Shown piece by piece: positions 29,950 to 42,330 of a DNA stretch of 64,000 nt (positions are counted from its first letter, which is position 1; every line of letters begins with the position of its first letter). Location of the stretch: NCBI RefSeq assembly GCF_001411555.2, contig NC_049901.1:11728681-11792680 (forward strand), written 5' to 3'. Source of the stretch: Juglans regia (lineage: Eukaryota; Streptophyta; Magnoliopsida; Fagales; Juglandaceae). Position numbers and translations under genes: made by a program. The notes beneath the pieces were generated by a model. It ran no database searches. It was not told the origin of the DNA and saw only the letters and a program-made list of their open reading frames with translations.

Positions 29950-32206
29950 CTAGCTCAAACCAGTCAAGCCTAATCTCTCAGCGAGATTGTACATTACAAG
30001 TTGATCCCAAACAGGTCTGAAGAGACGCTCCCCTCCAATTGCAAAAGTAAGGGCCCATGACGAAAGAATAGCTGTGATTACAGCGAACCCAACTGCTGAT
30101 CTGACAACATCTACAAAATGTAATGTTTATTAATACAACCAAAAAGGAAATATAACGTAGAAGTGCCAATGAAAAAAGGAAAGAAACTTGAAGAGAATAG
30201 CAGTTTTTGTATAACTTTTTTTTTATATACATGAGGGTGGGGGGGTTCGAACCTGATTCTCTCATTTGGAGACTAGACCTTATGTCATCTGGTCTAAAGG
30301 ACCTTGGCAGTTTTTGTATAATTAAGTTGCTTGGAATGTGTTGTGAAAGCCGAAAGGTATATTTCAGTTAGATGGATGCGGGTAATGGACATACGTGTCC
30401 CAAAGAAAAAAATAATGCATAAACTATATTGAAGTTCAGTAGATGCGCATGCTTAAGAAATGATCCAATAGAAGGGGGATAGAAAAACACTCTGAATCAA
30501 CCATCTGAGAAACACGTACTCCAAGGCTAGTCGCCTCAAGCAATGGATACTTAAAACAGTTAAACCACAAAGATAATGGGCACAACATTTAACCATGTGT
30601 GCATTTAAAATTCGAGTGAAAACACATGCTCGCAAAAAAAGGCTTTTCTGAATTCGGCTTTCCTATGGATTAGCTTATGCTTGCAATAGGATAAAGGACA
30701 AGATGTTCTAATGTAGAATAAAACAAGCCAGAGCTAAGTAATGAGTTGTGGGGAATTCCATTTCCTTTCATGTTTGATGCAAAACCCTACACATAGAATG
30801 ATCAATCCTATCTTCGCCAAAATGAGCTCAATTACAATGAAAGTTGGTGATTGCAAGTTAAATGTTTCTTATCTTCACATAAATGAGAGTGCAACAGAGC
30901 AATTTCTATGTAAGAGGACGGCCACTTGTGTTGTGGTGAAAGGTTTAACAACATGACATCTAATCTAAACCCAACTAAATGAATGTGAATGAGCATTGAC
31001 AGTAAATGGAATCTTTCTATTCATCAAATAATGATAGAAAATCTCTTTTTTGCCAAAGTGCAATAACTTAACCACCTTAATGGATAAAAGCAATTCATCA
31101 CTAGTCCAAAACACAAGAAGATAGGTATGGCTGAGACAAGGTATTACTGTCAAAGACTCTTACTGTTGATATATAGTTTCAAAATCATATTGATGCACTA
31201 GAGGGGATTACTATTTAGTTTTCATTTTTTTTTTTTTTTTGTGGGGGTGGGGAGACGCAGATTTAGAGGAACATACGTAATGATTATCATCACCTTTCGG
31301 GACTCAGTGTTACAATGCAGCTGGCACCTTTGAGGTCCCCAATAAATAAATAATTGTAGGAGTGAAATCTTAATTCTACACCCTCCTTGGAAGTATTTTC
31401 CTAAACTAACAAGTATTATAGAATTTCAACTTCACGCCATTACTGAAACCAAAAGTTTGATCCACTTCAACTATAGGTCGGTCACCGACAAGCACCAAAC
31501 ACATCAAATCCCCGATGGGCAAACTGCATTTCACCAATTAGATCAAAGCATACGAGTCATTTCCTTCATCTAAGGTTGGCTCACCAAAAGTATAGTTGCT
31601 GTGAAATGTGCAATAGATATTCTGTAAATTTCTTTAAAATCTCTATGCCGACTAAATCATCAATACCAAGCTAAAGACTTTCATAGACACCAACCTGATC
31701 CAGTGCCAACAAGCATAACGTCACATAGCCATAGATGTCAACAAGAAGAACTTGAAAATTGAAAATTGAAAACTAACTCCTTCCAAGAATGAGCCCCAAA
31801 GTCTAAATTTTTATTTTAATCCCTTCCTAAATTCATGCTCAGTAACGAAAAATAATTCCAATAAAAAAAAAAAGCAACTGAGAAGAGAAAGAGAGATACA
31901 ATGGTGGATGCGGGGAAAGGAGCGAGTGTGGAGGAGAACGGACCAGAAGTAAAAGCAATTGAGTGCCCAAAGCCAGGGCAGCATCGCGAATCCGAACTTA
32001 TAGAATCTCCTCGCATAGCTGACCAAGTCTTCCTTCGACAGTTCCAGCGGACCGTCAATGGTGTGCCAAACAGGGGAAGAGCCCGATATTGTTGAGCTCC
32101 GGTTAGGTATAGGGTTTCGGTTGTTTGGATTGTTGGGGATGGGGTTGGGACCGGGATCGGTGGTTTGGGTTTGTGAGCCGGTCTCCATGTCCACCGAGAA
32201 GTCCAA
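29950..32206 (-). CDS. PEN2: PEN2, gamma-secretase subunit (copy B, full length)
   Basis: Two-exon minus-strand gene. Exon 1 is 32206-31900 (102 codons plus one base), exon 2 is 30110-29950, with a 1.8-kb GT-AG intron; they join in phase for 155 residues. PEN-2 is the small membrane subunit of gamma-secretase, needed to activate presenilin. Exon 1 has WHTIDGPLELSKEDLVSYAR, then RRFYKFGFAMLPWLW and NCFYFW; exon 2 has VVRSAVGFAV, a hydrophobic segment, FAIGGERLF and MYNLAERLGLTG. This order and length match plant PEN2. A second possible start is at 32188. One oddity: LFGP, as in copies A and C, is LFRP here. An SINE-like insert lies in the intron. No frame damage. Confidence 0.9.
30225..30312 (-). 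mobile_element. SINE-like insert in the PEN2 copy B intron
   Basis: On the minus strand a perfect B-box-like GGTTCGAACC (about 30245-30254) follows 'gaccagatgacataaggtc' at A-box distance. The same insert sits at about 61360-61440 in copy C. Copy A lacks this part of the intron. It is probably a tRNA-derived SINE fixed before B and C split. Confidence 0.4.
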
Positions 32207-32990
32207 AGGTACGGAGGATCAGAGATGTTGGGGGCGCCACAAAATGATCGTTTCGTGCGTTCCACGATACACACAAGTCCCGTCCCACACACGATCGCTA
32301 CGTGGGATTTGGAAATTCACCGAAACACTGGACGATTTTTAAAAGAAAATACTCTAACTACAAAATGATTATATAAAAATAATTTCATAAATTGTAACGA
32401 CTTGATATGTGATTCATCAAATTATAAAATTATTTTTATTATAAAATAGATCTAATGAATTAAATGAAGTCACATCAATTTGTATGATTATTTGTGTAAT
32501 TTTTTTTGTAAATGTAACAGTTCTCATTTTTAAGGACTAGTTTGGATTTTGAAATAAGATGATATGATTTTAAATGAAAGATAAAAGTTTAAAAAAAATT
32601 ATTAGAATGTTATTTTTTAATATTATTATTATTTTAGGATTTAAAAAAATTAAATTATTTATTATATATTGTGTAGAAATTTAAAAAAATTGTAATAATA
32701 AGATGAGAAAAGTCAAGACAAAACACTTTCGAAATCCAAAATACATGTAACAAGGCAAATAAATCGAGGCCGTTCGGTTTTGGTACAAATATAACACAGG
32801 ACATGGCACATTCTATTTTTTTTTTTAATCAATCTTTTAGTACCTTTTTAATTTTAACAACAAAAAATTATATATATATATATATACATTTTTTTTTTTG
32901 TTTTTTAGAGAGAACACAAGCAGAAGAAGACTAGATAAAAGTAGGACTAGTATGTAAGGATTATGAAATTTTAGATCAGAACAGTATATG
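32207..32990. promoter_or_regulatory. PEN2 copy B upstream region
   Basis: The first 140 bp upstream of the ATG are GC-richer, as expected of a plant 5' UTR and core promoter read on the minus strand. Beyond about 32340 the sequence is AT-rich, with a MITE-like part at about 32535-32720. No clear TATA box was chosen. LINE-2 starts near 33000. Confidence 0.4.
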
Positions 32991-33073
32991 TATATATACA
33001 GGATTTTTGAGAGTTGCTCCAAGAAACTCTCCAAGATTCTTTCCAAGAATAGGTCGAGTGATTGGGGCTATGC

Positions 33074-34606
33074 ATGGCTGTCACCGAAGGCCACCAGGCC
33101 ATTTCGGTGGTTGCTCCTCGACTCAGATCCTATGCAGACTTGGTCCTGGAGACTCCTCAGCCTATCCCTGAAGTCATGGTACCATTCCGATCTCACAAAC
33201 TTGTTGATGGAGAGGTATGTATTATCTTTTCTAAAGATGAAGTGGACCGTTCGGCTATACCTTTTCAATACTCTCTAGTATTGAAATTTCTCAGACAAAG
33301 ACCCTCTCTTGATTCCATAAGAGAGTTCATCAAAACCAGATGGGGTCTATCAAACCAACCGATTGTTTCATCTATGAGTAAGCCGCGGAATGTCTTCGTG
33401 CGACTGGCGCTGGAGGAAGATTTTGTTAAGGCTTTTGCTCGTGAGAATTGTGAAATCAATGGAGTACCGTATCGAGTTTTCCATTGGACTACTGAATTCC
33501 AAGAAGATCAAGAACCAATCCGTGTGCTGGTGTGGATCACGCTGCCAGGTCTTCCACCAAACTACTATCATGAGTCTTTCCTTCGTACCATTACGGCTCC
33601 AATTGGAAGATTTCTAAAGCGAGACAACCCCACTCGATGCGCTACTCGTACAGATGGTGCAAGAATTTGTTTAGAGATGGATATTTCTAAAGAGCCAATT
33701 CAAGCGTTGTGGATTGGTACCCCCCGTAACCCCCAAAGTCTTTATCAAAGTATTGAGTTCGAGACATTGCCGGCATACTGTCCAAAGTGTCATGTTCAAG
33801 GCCATAACTCCAAGACTTGTAAAGGTGAAGGCAAGAAACGTAATGTGCAGATGAAGGAACCAAAAGAGAAGGCAACGATGGAACAGGTCTGGGTTATCAA
33901 GGAATCCAAAGGTGGGAGTCTTGTTCAGAAGGGTGAGTCTAGCAAGGTGGAAGAGAGGCAGTTGATTGTGGAGGACCTTATTCCAAATGATCAAGTAAGG
34001 GAGAAATCGGATGCTGACCGTATGAATAGTGTTGAAAACAGAGGAATGGAAGCAGTTCCAACATTAGAGCAGGAAGAGGCTGATGGAGTATCGGGTTCCA
34101 TAATTCAGGTGCCCATAAATCCAGTTATTGAGCAGGTGGGGCCTGGTAGATCAATGGACGTAGATTTGGAGGTGGTTGATCTTGAGGAGGGGATGTTGTT
34201 GGAACCTAAGCCGCTAGATGAAAATGCAGGTTTGTGTTCGGGAATAGACCAAGAACGTGTGGCGTCGGATTCTAAGACTGATATGGCAGGTTTGCAAATT
34301 GGGGGCATGCTTGCACCCATTATGGAATTTTTTCATACGGAAAATCTTGAAGGACGAACGCTGGAGGAGGTCTCTGTTCAGGAAGGAGATGATTCAATTT
34401 TTGAGGAGGTTGGGCGTAAGAATTATTGCTCAGATGGTCACACTTGCTCAGATTCGGACTCGGAAGGGGCAGTGGATCACTTAGCTAAAGACAAAATTGT
34501 GGTCTCGGATTCAGATTCTCAATTGAATAAGAAAAGGAAAGGGAAAGGTATTAAGCTAAGAGGTTCTTCCAGGGTCGTAAATAAGCCCGCCCGGCTTAAT
34601 TTATGA
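33074..34606 (+). CDS. LINE-2 ORF1, gag-like protein
   Basis: Open frame of about 510 residues; I prefer the ATG at 33074 (MAVTEGHQAISVV), with an alternative four codons upstream at 33062. It has a DUF4283-like region (FLRQRPSLDSIREFIKTRWG), then a conserved WITLPGLPPNYY segment, a zinc knuckle CPKCHVQGHNSKTC (about 33778-33819), and an acidic low-complexity tail ending in basic KKRKGKGIKLRG. Although ORF2 is ruined, ORF1 has no break. Its stop overlaps the ORF2 start as ATGA (34603-34606), as in LINE-1. Confidence 0.8.
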   Translation: MAVTEGHQAISVVAPRLRSYADLVLETPQPIPEVMVPFRSHKLVDGEVCIIFSKDEVDRSAIPFQYSLVLKFLRQRPSLDSIREFIKTRWGLSNQPIVSSMSKPRNVFVRLALEEDFVKAFARENCEINGVPYRVFHWTTEFQEDQEPIRVLVWITLPGLPPNYYHESFLRTITAPIGRFLKRDNPTRCATRTDGARICLEMDISKEPIQALWIGTPRNPQSLYQSIEFETLPAYCPKCHVQGHNSKTCKGEGKKRNVQMKEPKEKATMEQVWVIKESKGGSLVQKGESSKVEERQLIVEDLIPNDQVREKSDADRMNSVENRGMEAVPTLEQEEADGVSGSIIQVPINPVIEQVGPGRSMDVDLEVVDLEEGMLLEPKPLDENAGLCSGIDQERVASDSKTDMAGLQIGGMLAPIMEFFHTENLEGRTLEEVSVQEGDDSIFEEVGRKNYCSDGHTCSDSDSEGAVDHLAKDKIVVSDSDSQLNKKRKGKGIKLRGSSRVVNKPARLNL

Positions 34607-37600
34607 AGCCATCTTTATTGTACTGGAATGCTCGGGGGATAGGTACGTCAAGAAAGCGCCTTAAAAAATTGGTATCAAAATGTCTTCCTAAAATTCTTGT
34701 TATTGTTGAGCCAATGGTAAGTAATTCCCGTTTAGATTTGTGGCGTGATTGTTTACGGTTTGATTATTGTTGTTCTAATGTTGATGACGGAGGTAAGTTA
34801 TGGATGTTTTGGGTTCAAGAATTAAATCTTGTAGTTGAGTATATGGGTGATCAATTTTTGACAATTCGTATTGATAATCCTAATGTTGTCCGCATTACTT
34901 TTTATATGCGAAATGCTCCTATTTGGAGCGTAGAAGACTGTGGGATGTTTTGATGGCAGCTAATATTCACCAGTTACCTTGGATGGTGATGGGTGATTTT
35001 AATATTATTAGGAATGATTCGGAGCGCAGAGGGGGATAGCCAAGATTAGCTTTGCCTATGGAGGAGTTTAATGATTGGGTGGGTGCCTGTGGTCTTCTTG
35101 ATATGCCTTTTTATGGGAATTCTTTTTCCTGGTGTAATGGTCACTCGGGGAGATCTAGGCAATGGGCGAGGCTTGATCGTTGCTTTCTTAATACAGCGGC
35201 TCTTGATATTTTTCCAGATGCTAAATTGGAATATTTATCACGTACCTCTTCTGATCATGCACCTATGTCGATTTTTTTGGACAATCAGTTTGTTACTTAT
35301 GGTTATCCTTCTTTTAAATTTAAGCAAATGTGGGTATCTCATGCCCAATTTTTTGAATGTGTTTTGAATTCTTGGAAGGTGGATGTGGTTGGAGGCTCAA
35401 GCTTAAATGTGCTGATGAATAAACTTAAAAGACTCAGAATTGCTTTGCGAGAGTGGAATAAGCATATTTTTGGGAGGACGGAAATTCATATAGTAGAGCT
35501 TGAGGCTCGTATTAGGGGTTTGGAGGTCAGTCTGCAATCTGAATATATCAAAGATGTAGAGGATGATCTCGTGGTTTCACAATTGGAGCTTTCAGTTTGG
35601 TTGGAGAGGGAAGAAAAGCGTTTGGCTCAACAAGCTAAACAAGGTTGGATTCAGAAGGGAGAAGCGACATCCACGTTCTTCCGTGCGGTCAGTCGTCGTA
35701 ATCATAAAGTGGTGAAAGAGATGAAACTTGCAGATGGTACTACTCTTTCCTCACCAGAACAGATCCATGACGGGGCTATTTCTTATTTCTCACAATTCCT
35801 GGAGGTTGGTTCTTGTTGTGAAGAGCCGAATCTGGGGGGTTTGGTCATTCCTATTATTTCTCAGGGTGAAAATGAATGTCTCATATTCCTTCATCCCAGG
35901 AAGTTTATGAAGCTCTTTGTCCCATTCCGGAAGATAGTAGTCCAGGTCCTGATGGGTTTGGATCGGGATTCTATCGTTCATGTTGGCACATAGTGGGTAA
36001 TGAGGTTGTTGATGCGGTTTCAGAGTTTTTTCGAGGTAAGAATCTTCCGAGGTTTTTTAATGCTACTTTCTTGGTTTTAATTCCTAAAGTGGATAATCCG
36101 ACAAGTTTTGATAAGTTTAGGCCAATTAGCATGTGTACCGTGTTTTACAAAATATGCACCAAAATTATGGTTAATCGTCTTTCCCCCATATTGGCAAAAA
36201 TTATATCTCCTGAACAAGGAGCTTTTCTTCCGGGTTGAAGCATATTTGAGAATATTAGTATTACACAAGAAATGATCCATTCTATTAACAAGCCGGCTCA
36301 TGGTGGAAATGTTGTTTTGAAGATTGACATGGCTAAAGCATATGATAGTGTGGACTGGTCTTTTCTTTTGCATGTTCTTAAAGCATTCGGGTTTTCAGAT
36401 TTTTTCTGCATGTTAATTCAAAAATGCATCACTAATCCTTGGTTTTCTGTGATTATGAATGGGGTTCCCAAAGGTTTTTTTAAAGGTGGTCGGGGGTTGA
36501 GACAAGGAGATCCTATCTCTCCTTATTTATTTATTATTGTTGAGGAAATTTTTACAAGGATGATAAAAAAAAAGGTGGAAATGGGTAAGATTATTCCTTT
36601 TTACCATCCTAGGGGTACTCCCATTATTTCTCATTTACTCTATGCGGATGATATGGTACTTTTTTGTAATGGGGGAAAAAAATCCTTAAGAACTATTTCT
36701 AATGTGTTGAAGACGTACGAACAATGGTCGGGGCAAGTAGTTAGCAAAAACAAGTCCTCTATTTTTTTCTCTTCGCAGATTCCTATTTCTAGACGTCGGG
36801 CACTTCTTCGTTTCACGGATTTTACGGAAGGGACTTTTCCCTTTAAATATCTAGGAGTTCCTATTATTTCAGGAAGATTGAAAATAGCTTATTTTGATGA
36901 CTTGATTGCTAAAGTTCAATGTAGATTGGAGGGATGGCAAGCCAGATTGTTATCCAGTGGGGCGCGTCTGATTCTTATTAAACATGTGCTTCAAAGTATT
37001 CCCGTTCATAGTCTTTCTATCTGAAGGACGCCTAAAGTTGTTATTGAGAAACTTAAAAAAATCATTAGCACCTTTTTCTGGAGTGTAAAAGATGGAAAAA
37101 ATAAGAACAAATGGCGTTCTTGGGTGGATATTTGTAAGCCTGTCATGGAAGGTGGGATGGGTATTCGGAGCCTTCAAGATGTGCAAACATCTCTACATAT
37201 GAGGTTAGCTTGGAATCTTTTGCAATGTACATCTCTTTGGTCTAATTTTTTTCATGCTAAGTATGTTGGTGATAGACATATTTCTATAGTGGATCCAAGG
37301 AAAGGGTCTATTTTTTGGAAGATGATTTTGAAAAGTATTCCTTTAGTACAAACAAATTCTAAATAGAGAGTTCGAGAGGGTAAGCTTCTTTTTTGGCATG
37401 ATAAGTGGGTTGATGATGCCCCTCTTAGTCATAATATTCAGATTTCGGGTATGCCAAATCTTAAATTGGAAGATTGTAAAACTGAGTTGGGTTGGAATAT
37501 GGAGATTTTTGCTCAGTTGGTTGGGCATCAAAAAGCTGAAGATATTATTATGCAATTGGGTAGGGTTAAACATGGGAAAGATATATTGATATGGCTTCCT

Positions 37601-38735
37601 AACGATGACGGAACTTTTTCTTCGAAGAGTGCTTGGAATTGTATTCGTTTGAGGGGACCAGATTTCCCTTGGGCAAAATGGGTTTGGCATTCTGTTCTTC
37701 CAAAAAAAAATTTCAATCACGATGTGGAAAGCCATATATGATTGTCTTCCTGTGGATGATAGAATTTGCAGAATTGGTATTCCTATTGTTTCCCGTTGTG
37801 ATTGTTGTTCCAGTTATACTTATGAAGATCTGAATCATATTCTTGCGGGAGGAGATTTTGCTGAAAAAATTTGGCGTATATGTTCAGTGGTTATTGGAAT
37901 TCCGTGGGTGGAAGGTTGCTCATGGAGACAGAGGGTGGAGTGTTGGTATAGGAGGGCTAAGAATTCTAATCGTCCTGGTCAACTGTTGGGTCTTCTTCCA
38001 GCAATCATCACTTGGCGGTTATGGGGCCGTCGTTGTAAAGTCCGGATGGTAGGAATAATGGAATCGGTACAACAAGTTTGGTGTTCCATCAAATATTGGG
38101 TTTCTTGGATTGCAGTTAAACTTAATAATGTTAATTTGCTCAATCGGCGTGATGAAGGTATTTTAAAATGTTTTAATATGCCGTTAAATGTCATGAGGAA
38201 AGAGATTGTCATTCCGGTAAAGTGGAATCAGCCTAAGCAAGGTTGGGTAAAGCTGAATGTTGATGGTTGTTCTCTAGGTAATCCGGGCCCTTCAGGTGCG
38301 GGAGGTATTATTCGAGATGAAAAAGGTAATCTGCTTTATGGGTTTGCTATAGCTATGGGGCATCATTCGAACAATTATTCTGAGCTAATGGGTTTACTTC
38401 ATGGGCTTCGATATATTGGTTTGATGGGTTTTTTATTTGTGGAGATTGAACTAGATTCCTTGATAGTACTAAATTGGTTGAAGAATCAGAGATGTGGCTT
38501 ATGGTATATGGAAGACTATTGGGATGAAATTCAGAGTCGTACAGCTGGCATTAATGTTTTATTTGTTCATTGTTATAGAGAATGTAATTCAGTTGCGGAT
38601 GGTTTAGCTAAAATGGGTGCTAATGGTATTTCGGGATCATGGTTGTCTCTTCCTGAGTTGCCTCCTTCTATTAGAGGTAACATTAGACTGGATAGAGGGG
38701 GCCTCCCTTATTTACGTAGAATCCGTAGCAGTTGA
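34603..38735 (+). pseudogene. LINE-2 ORF2, endonuclease-RT-RNase H pseudogene
   Basis: Domains are in the normal order. Endonuclease: LLYWNARGIGTSRKRL, VMGDFNII, SSDHAPMS. Reverse transcriptase: KIDMAKAYDSVDW and YADDMVLF (about 36640). zf-RVT region: WHSVLPKKN, then CDCCSSYTYEDLNHIL. RNase H: LNVDGCSLGNPGPSGAGG, SELMGLLHGLR, ELDSLIVLNWL and ECNSVADGLAKM. Breaks: a 2-bp 'at' insertion near 34903-34908, TAG at 35037-35039, a frameshift near 35875, TGA at 36236-36238, TGA at 37022-37024, TAG at 37364-37366 and a frameshift near 37705. The last 337-codon stretch (37722-38735) is open. Confidence 0.88.
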
Positions 38736-39059
38736 TAGAAAGCTATGTGAGCTGGTTGTTTGAGAGGTATGTATTTTTTTGCATTTGATCATTTCATTTC
38801 TCACTCTATGTTCGTGCAGATTTTGTTTTGCAGGTTGTTATTTTGAAGGTTTTTTTGGAGGTTTTTGTATAGTGGTTGAGTTTATTTGGTTTTGAGGCTT
38901 GGGTTTTGGTTTTATTATAATATTTGTAGCCCCCAGGCCTCGGGTTGTAACCACGGTTTTCCTCTGCCACAAGTGAGGGTTGATCAATAAAATTTGGGAC
39001 GGAGTCACAATTGGACATGTGACTTTCGACTCTTCATTTAAAATATATATATATAGACA

Positions 39060-39379
39060 TGAGAAAGAATTAGTGCAAGCATCTTCCCTCGATACAACAA
39101 ACCCAGATACCCAACCCAACCCATTCCCCTATAGAGGAGAATGCAGTTCTCTCATGTAACATGGAAAAGAAATAAATAAATAAAACGGGCAGAAGCCGCA
39201 GAACAGCACTTGCAAATAAGCCAAGATCATTCCATGTTCACTCCTATTTCTCTCTTTTGATGGGAAACTGCACCACTTAACTCTCCCTGATGACTTCATA
39301 AGTGCAGCTCTCTTGTGCAATTTAGTCCAGAGTGCAAAACCAGGTTATCATGTTCAAGATATGTAACTTTTGCCACTTT
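39060..39379 (-). other. Probable 3' UTR of the GONST1-like copy
   Basis: Lies directly after the stop codon at 39380 on the minus strand. No coding sequence. LINE-2 ends just beyond it. Confidence 0.4.
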
Positions 39380-41760
39380 TCAGGTTTGAGATCTTTCCCG
39401 CATTAATTTTGCCCTTGCAAAAATTACTCCAGCTATGAGACCTACAGAGAGCAATATTGTTTTTTTTGGTGTTTTTTTTGGGTCATGCTCAAGTGCAAGT
39501 GCTTCATGTCATGTGGCTTTTGGAAGAATATGGACATACTCAAGTAAATGACATGGACACAACTTACCGAAGAATATGCTTGCCGAGTTTTCTAAGCTGG
39601 TAGGAACTTTGAAAATAAGGATGCCAGCAATGGACAGAGGGATCTTATTCAACGACCCCACAAGGCTGCAGGAAGCAGTTCAGTGATTACAGATGTTGTA
39701 TATACCATTTTATATAATTAATGCCATCTTATCTAAAATAACTATGAAAACGAATATTTTTTAAAGAAGAAAAGAAAATACCTGGTTTGGTAATGTTTTT
39801 ATTTTCCTCAATTAAAATAAACAAGAAAACAAAAACAAATTTCAACCCAGAAATAACATATTACCCATCGGAATTTATTAATCTTACCTGTACGTTGTAG
39901 CCCCAGTTTGATGAAGAAACCACATAGAAGTGAAGCTGATTGCTAGTCCCAAAACTCCACTTAATGTTATTACAAACCAGAAGGTTGGCAACCTCAATAG
40001 TGGCCTGCCAAATCAATTCAACATCCAAAAGATTCAACAGGATAGAAAAGGAAAATAAAAAGATAAGAACTTTTCTCTGCATACAGTTAGAGCTTAATCA
40101 AGTCCCTCACACTGCCCAAGAGCACGTCCAGAATTCCGGTATAAAAGGTAAAGAAGTGTACAAGTTATTTGCAAAGTACGTACAATGCTTATCTAGGAGA
40201 AAAATTACTATAATCAAGGCTGATCCATCAGGTTTTCATGTTCAGGAGATGGATATAAAAGCGCACGCATTGGGATGTTTCAGCGTGAGATATATTGCAA
40301 TCTGATCTCTCGTAGAAAGCAGGAATATGAAGAAAAGGTCAATGCAAAAAAGATGAATTATTGGGACTCATTACAAAATGGTTTCTCATATGCATAAAGC
40401 AGTTCGAATGTATGAGAGAAAAGAAGCAGCAGCCAAACCTTTTTTATATATAAGTGGAAGCAGCCAAACCTACCGCTCTCAAAAGGAGCAAGTATTGGAG
40501 AAAGAAAGTGGGTGGGGGGAGGAGCGAAGGGAGAAGCAAGAAAAAAAATGAATAAATGGGACAAGAATGACAGATAAAAAGAACTATTATACTTTTGAGT
40601 ATCTTACACAAGATTTCTTTATTGTGGACAAGTACTACTAGGAAGGTATCACTCTATAGCCAGAATATTTCAGTATTTAGCAAATAATGGTTGGGGACTA
40701 CAACGGAGGCAATAATAGATGGTGCAAGAGTTCTGGTTAATCTTGCAGTAGCCAAAAGGCACATCCAAGTTTTTAAGAAAATGCTATATACTACACTCTT
40801 ACCCTACTTTTAACCAATTGTGTTGACATGACATTGTTTATCAACCTTTGAATGTATTATTATAAAAAGGAAAATTGTACATATCATACTTTCGTCCTAC
40901 TTTCATCCAGCTATGATGAGGTGGCATCGCCCACCAATAAGTTTTTCTTTTAAAAAATGAGGGATGATCCAAGGGAGATAAAAGTGCCAAATTTTGAGCA
41001 GTGAGATGGGAGTATAGTATGTAGAATTACTCTTTTAAAAAATAAGGACCGATCTAAAGGCTGATCAACAATGCCACATCAATATAGTGTGATGAGGATG
41101 GGATGTGAGCCTAGTTTATAGCATAACTCAAGTTTTCTAGTCAATCTTTACTAAAATAATTAACGCTAAAAAAAGAATAGGCATACAATGTAGCAGTTCA
41201 TCTGAGTACCCTTGCTATATGGCAATGCAGTTTTTCTCACTTCAACAATATCAACACAAATTTCAGATTGCATGGACCAAATAAGATGTTCATCATAAGA
41301 AAATTTTAGTTCCACAACCAAAAATACAGTATGCAAAGAAAAACCTCAAGTAAAAACTGCTTCCACCTCTGAAGACATCATCTTCAGCTTTAAAATGAAT
41401 CAGTACGCTAGACGGAGTTTGTTTGAACTTCAAAGACATAGTAATGTTTATCTTATGCAAATCCCAACATCTTTAATTACCATTAGAAGAAGATTAATTC
41501 AATATGTCAGTAGCAAAATAATTGGGTACGTATGAATTACATTATATATTAGGTAGATACCATTATAGAAGACAAAAAATTCAGAAAAGTGGGGTGAAAA
41601 CTCACCTTCTGGTGAGGTAATCCAACTCATTGAAAATAAAAGTTAGAAGAATCCCTAATGGCAATGATAGGGTGTTATTGAGCAAGACCATTGAAAACTC
41701 ATTCAGATTTCCAGATTTGGTAACTTGCTTTGCTGTATCCACGAGCCTACGTAGAGTCAG
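39380..41760 (-). pseudogene. GONST1-like GDP-mannose transporter, last four exons
   Basis: Minus strand; four exons with GT-AG borders: 41760-41606, 40004-39888, 39665-39568 and 39441-39380 (TGA). They join in frame to 143 residues. Motifs are LTLRRLVDTAKQVTKSGNLN, FSMVLLNNTLSLPLG, RLPTFWFVITLSGVLGLAIS, FTSMWFLHQTGATTYS, LVGSLNKIPLSIAGI and FARAK near the end. This is the C-terminal two-fifths of a Golgi GDP-mannose/nucleotide-sugar transporter, which moves GDP-sugars into the lumen. GALNK-type GDP-binding sequence appears as GSLNK, as in GONST1. No exon for the first half was found up to the MITE at 42331. The exons are undamaged, so the loss may be recent. Called a pseudogene because the start is missing. 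Confidence 0.85.
40560..41590. other. Long intron of the GONST1-like copy with a small MITE
   Basis: Intron between exons at 41606 and 40004. At about 40865-41035 there is a segment with 'cttttaaaaaatgagggatg' and related ends, probably a small MITE. No other feature recognised. Confidence 0.35.
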
Positions 41761-42330
41761 CTGCACAAATAAAATAAAACACGTAAAAGACATCTTTAGA
41801 CCAAAACTAAAAAGAAAAAGTAAATTATTGGCAAGCGGCTCAGCAGATGCACCCTTAGAATAACAAACTAACACTCCCTCCCTAGCTACTTGTTGGACAC
41901 CTACAGAAATTCCTACTTTTTAAGGTAACATTACTCAACTTATGACTTGGTGAATTTGCCCTCATTGGACGGAAAAATCATGTGTCCAAAATGCTCCTAG
42001 CTAGTACTCGTGCACACCAGAGTTTTTTTATATCTAGGTGAAGCGTGCCCCTTTTCTAACAAAAAAAGAGCTCATGATAGTTGTGCAAAGATGTACAAGA
42101 TGTCTAGGAAGAGAATGGATTCCAAATAACATATAAATAAAAGAGAAAAAAATGGGGGGCAGGGGAGCACAATGATATCAGTTTTTTTTTTTTTTTTTTA
42201 TAAGTAATGTCGTAGTTGACATGATAATTACTCCATTTAGGGATTAGTTCCACCAACCCAATTTTTCAACGCTGCACCGCATGCTAGCCAAATGAACAAT
42301 ATATATGCTGGAATTTCCATTAGATTTAAC
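41761..42330. other. Stretch upstream of the GONST1-like exons
   Basis: I searched this by eye for the preceding transporter exons and found none. It holds a T-run at 42181-42199 and no recognisable gene. Confidence 0.4.

Larger units (their letters stand above)
33000..39040 (+). mobile_element. LINE-2: older L1-type LINE with RNase H
   Basis: A second LINE of the same general layout: ORF1, ORF2 with endonuclease, reverse transcriptase and RNase H, then a non-coding tail to about 39040. Ends are approximate; AT repeats on both sides obscure a target duplication and I see no clear one. ORF2 carries at least four stops and three frameshifts. It is clearly diverged from LINE-1. Confidence 0.85.

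Noticed and set aside
30240..30260. GGTTCGAACC as part of a possible tRNA gene.
   Set aside because: No acceptor stem or anticodon arm could be made, and the sequence recurs in a duplicated intron; SINE-like origin fits better.
31816..32292. 158-codon minus-strand frame over PEN2 exon 1.
   Set aside because: Out-of-frame shadow of exon 1; the conserved PEN2 motifs are in the other frame.
32990..39060. AT repeats at both ends of LINE-2 considered as its target duplication.
   Set aside because: Both are simple TA-rich runs that match by composition; no unique repeat could be defined.
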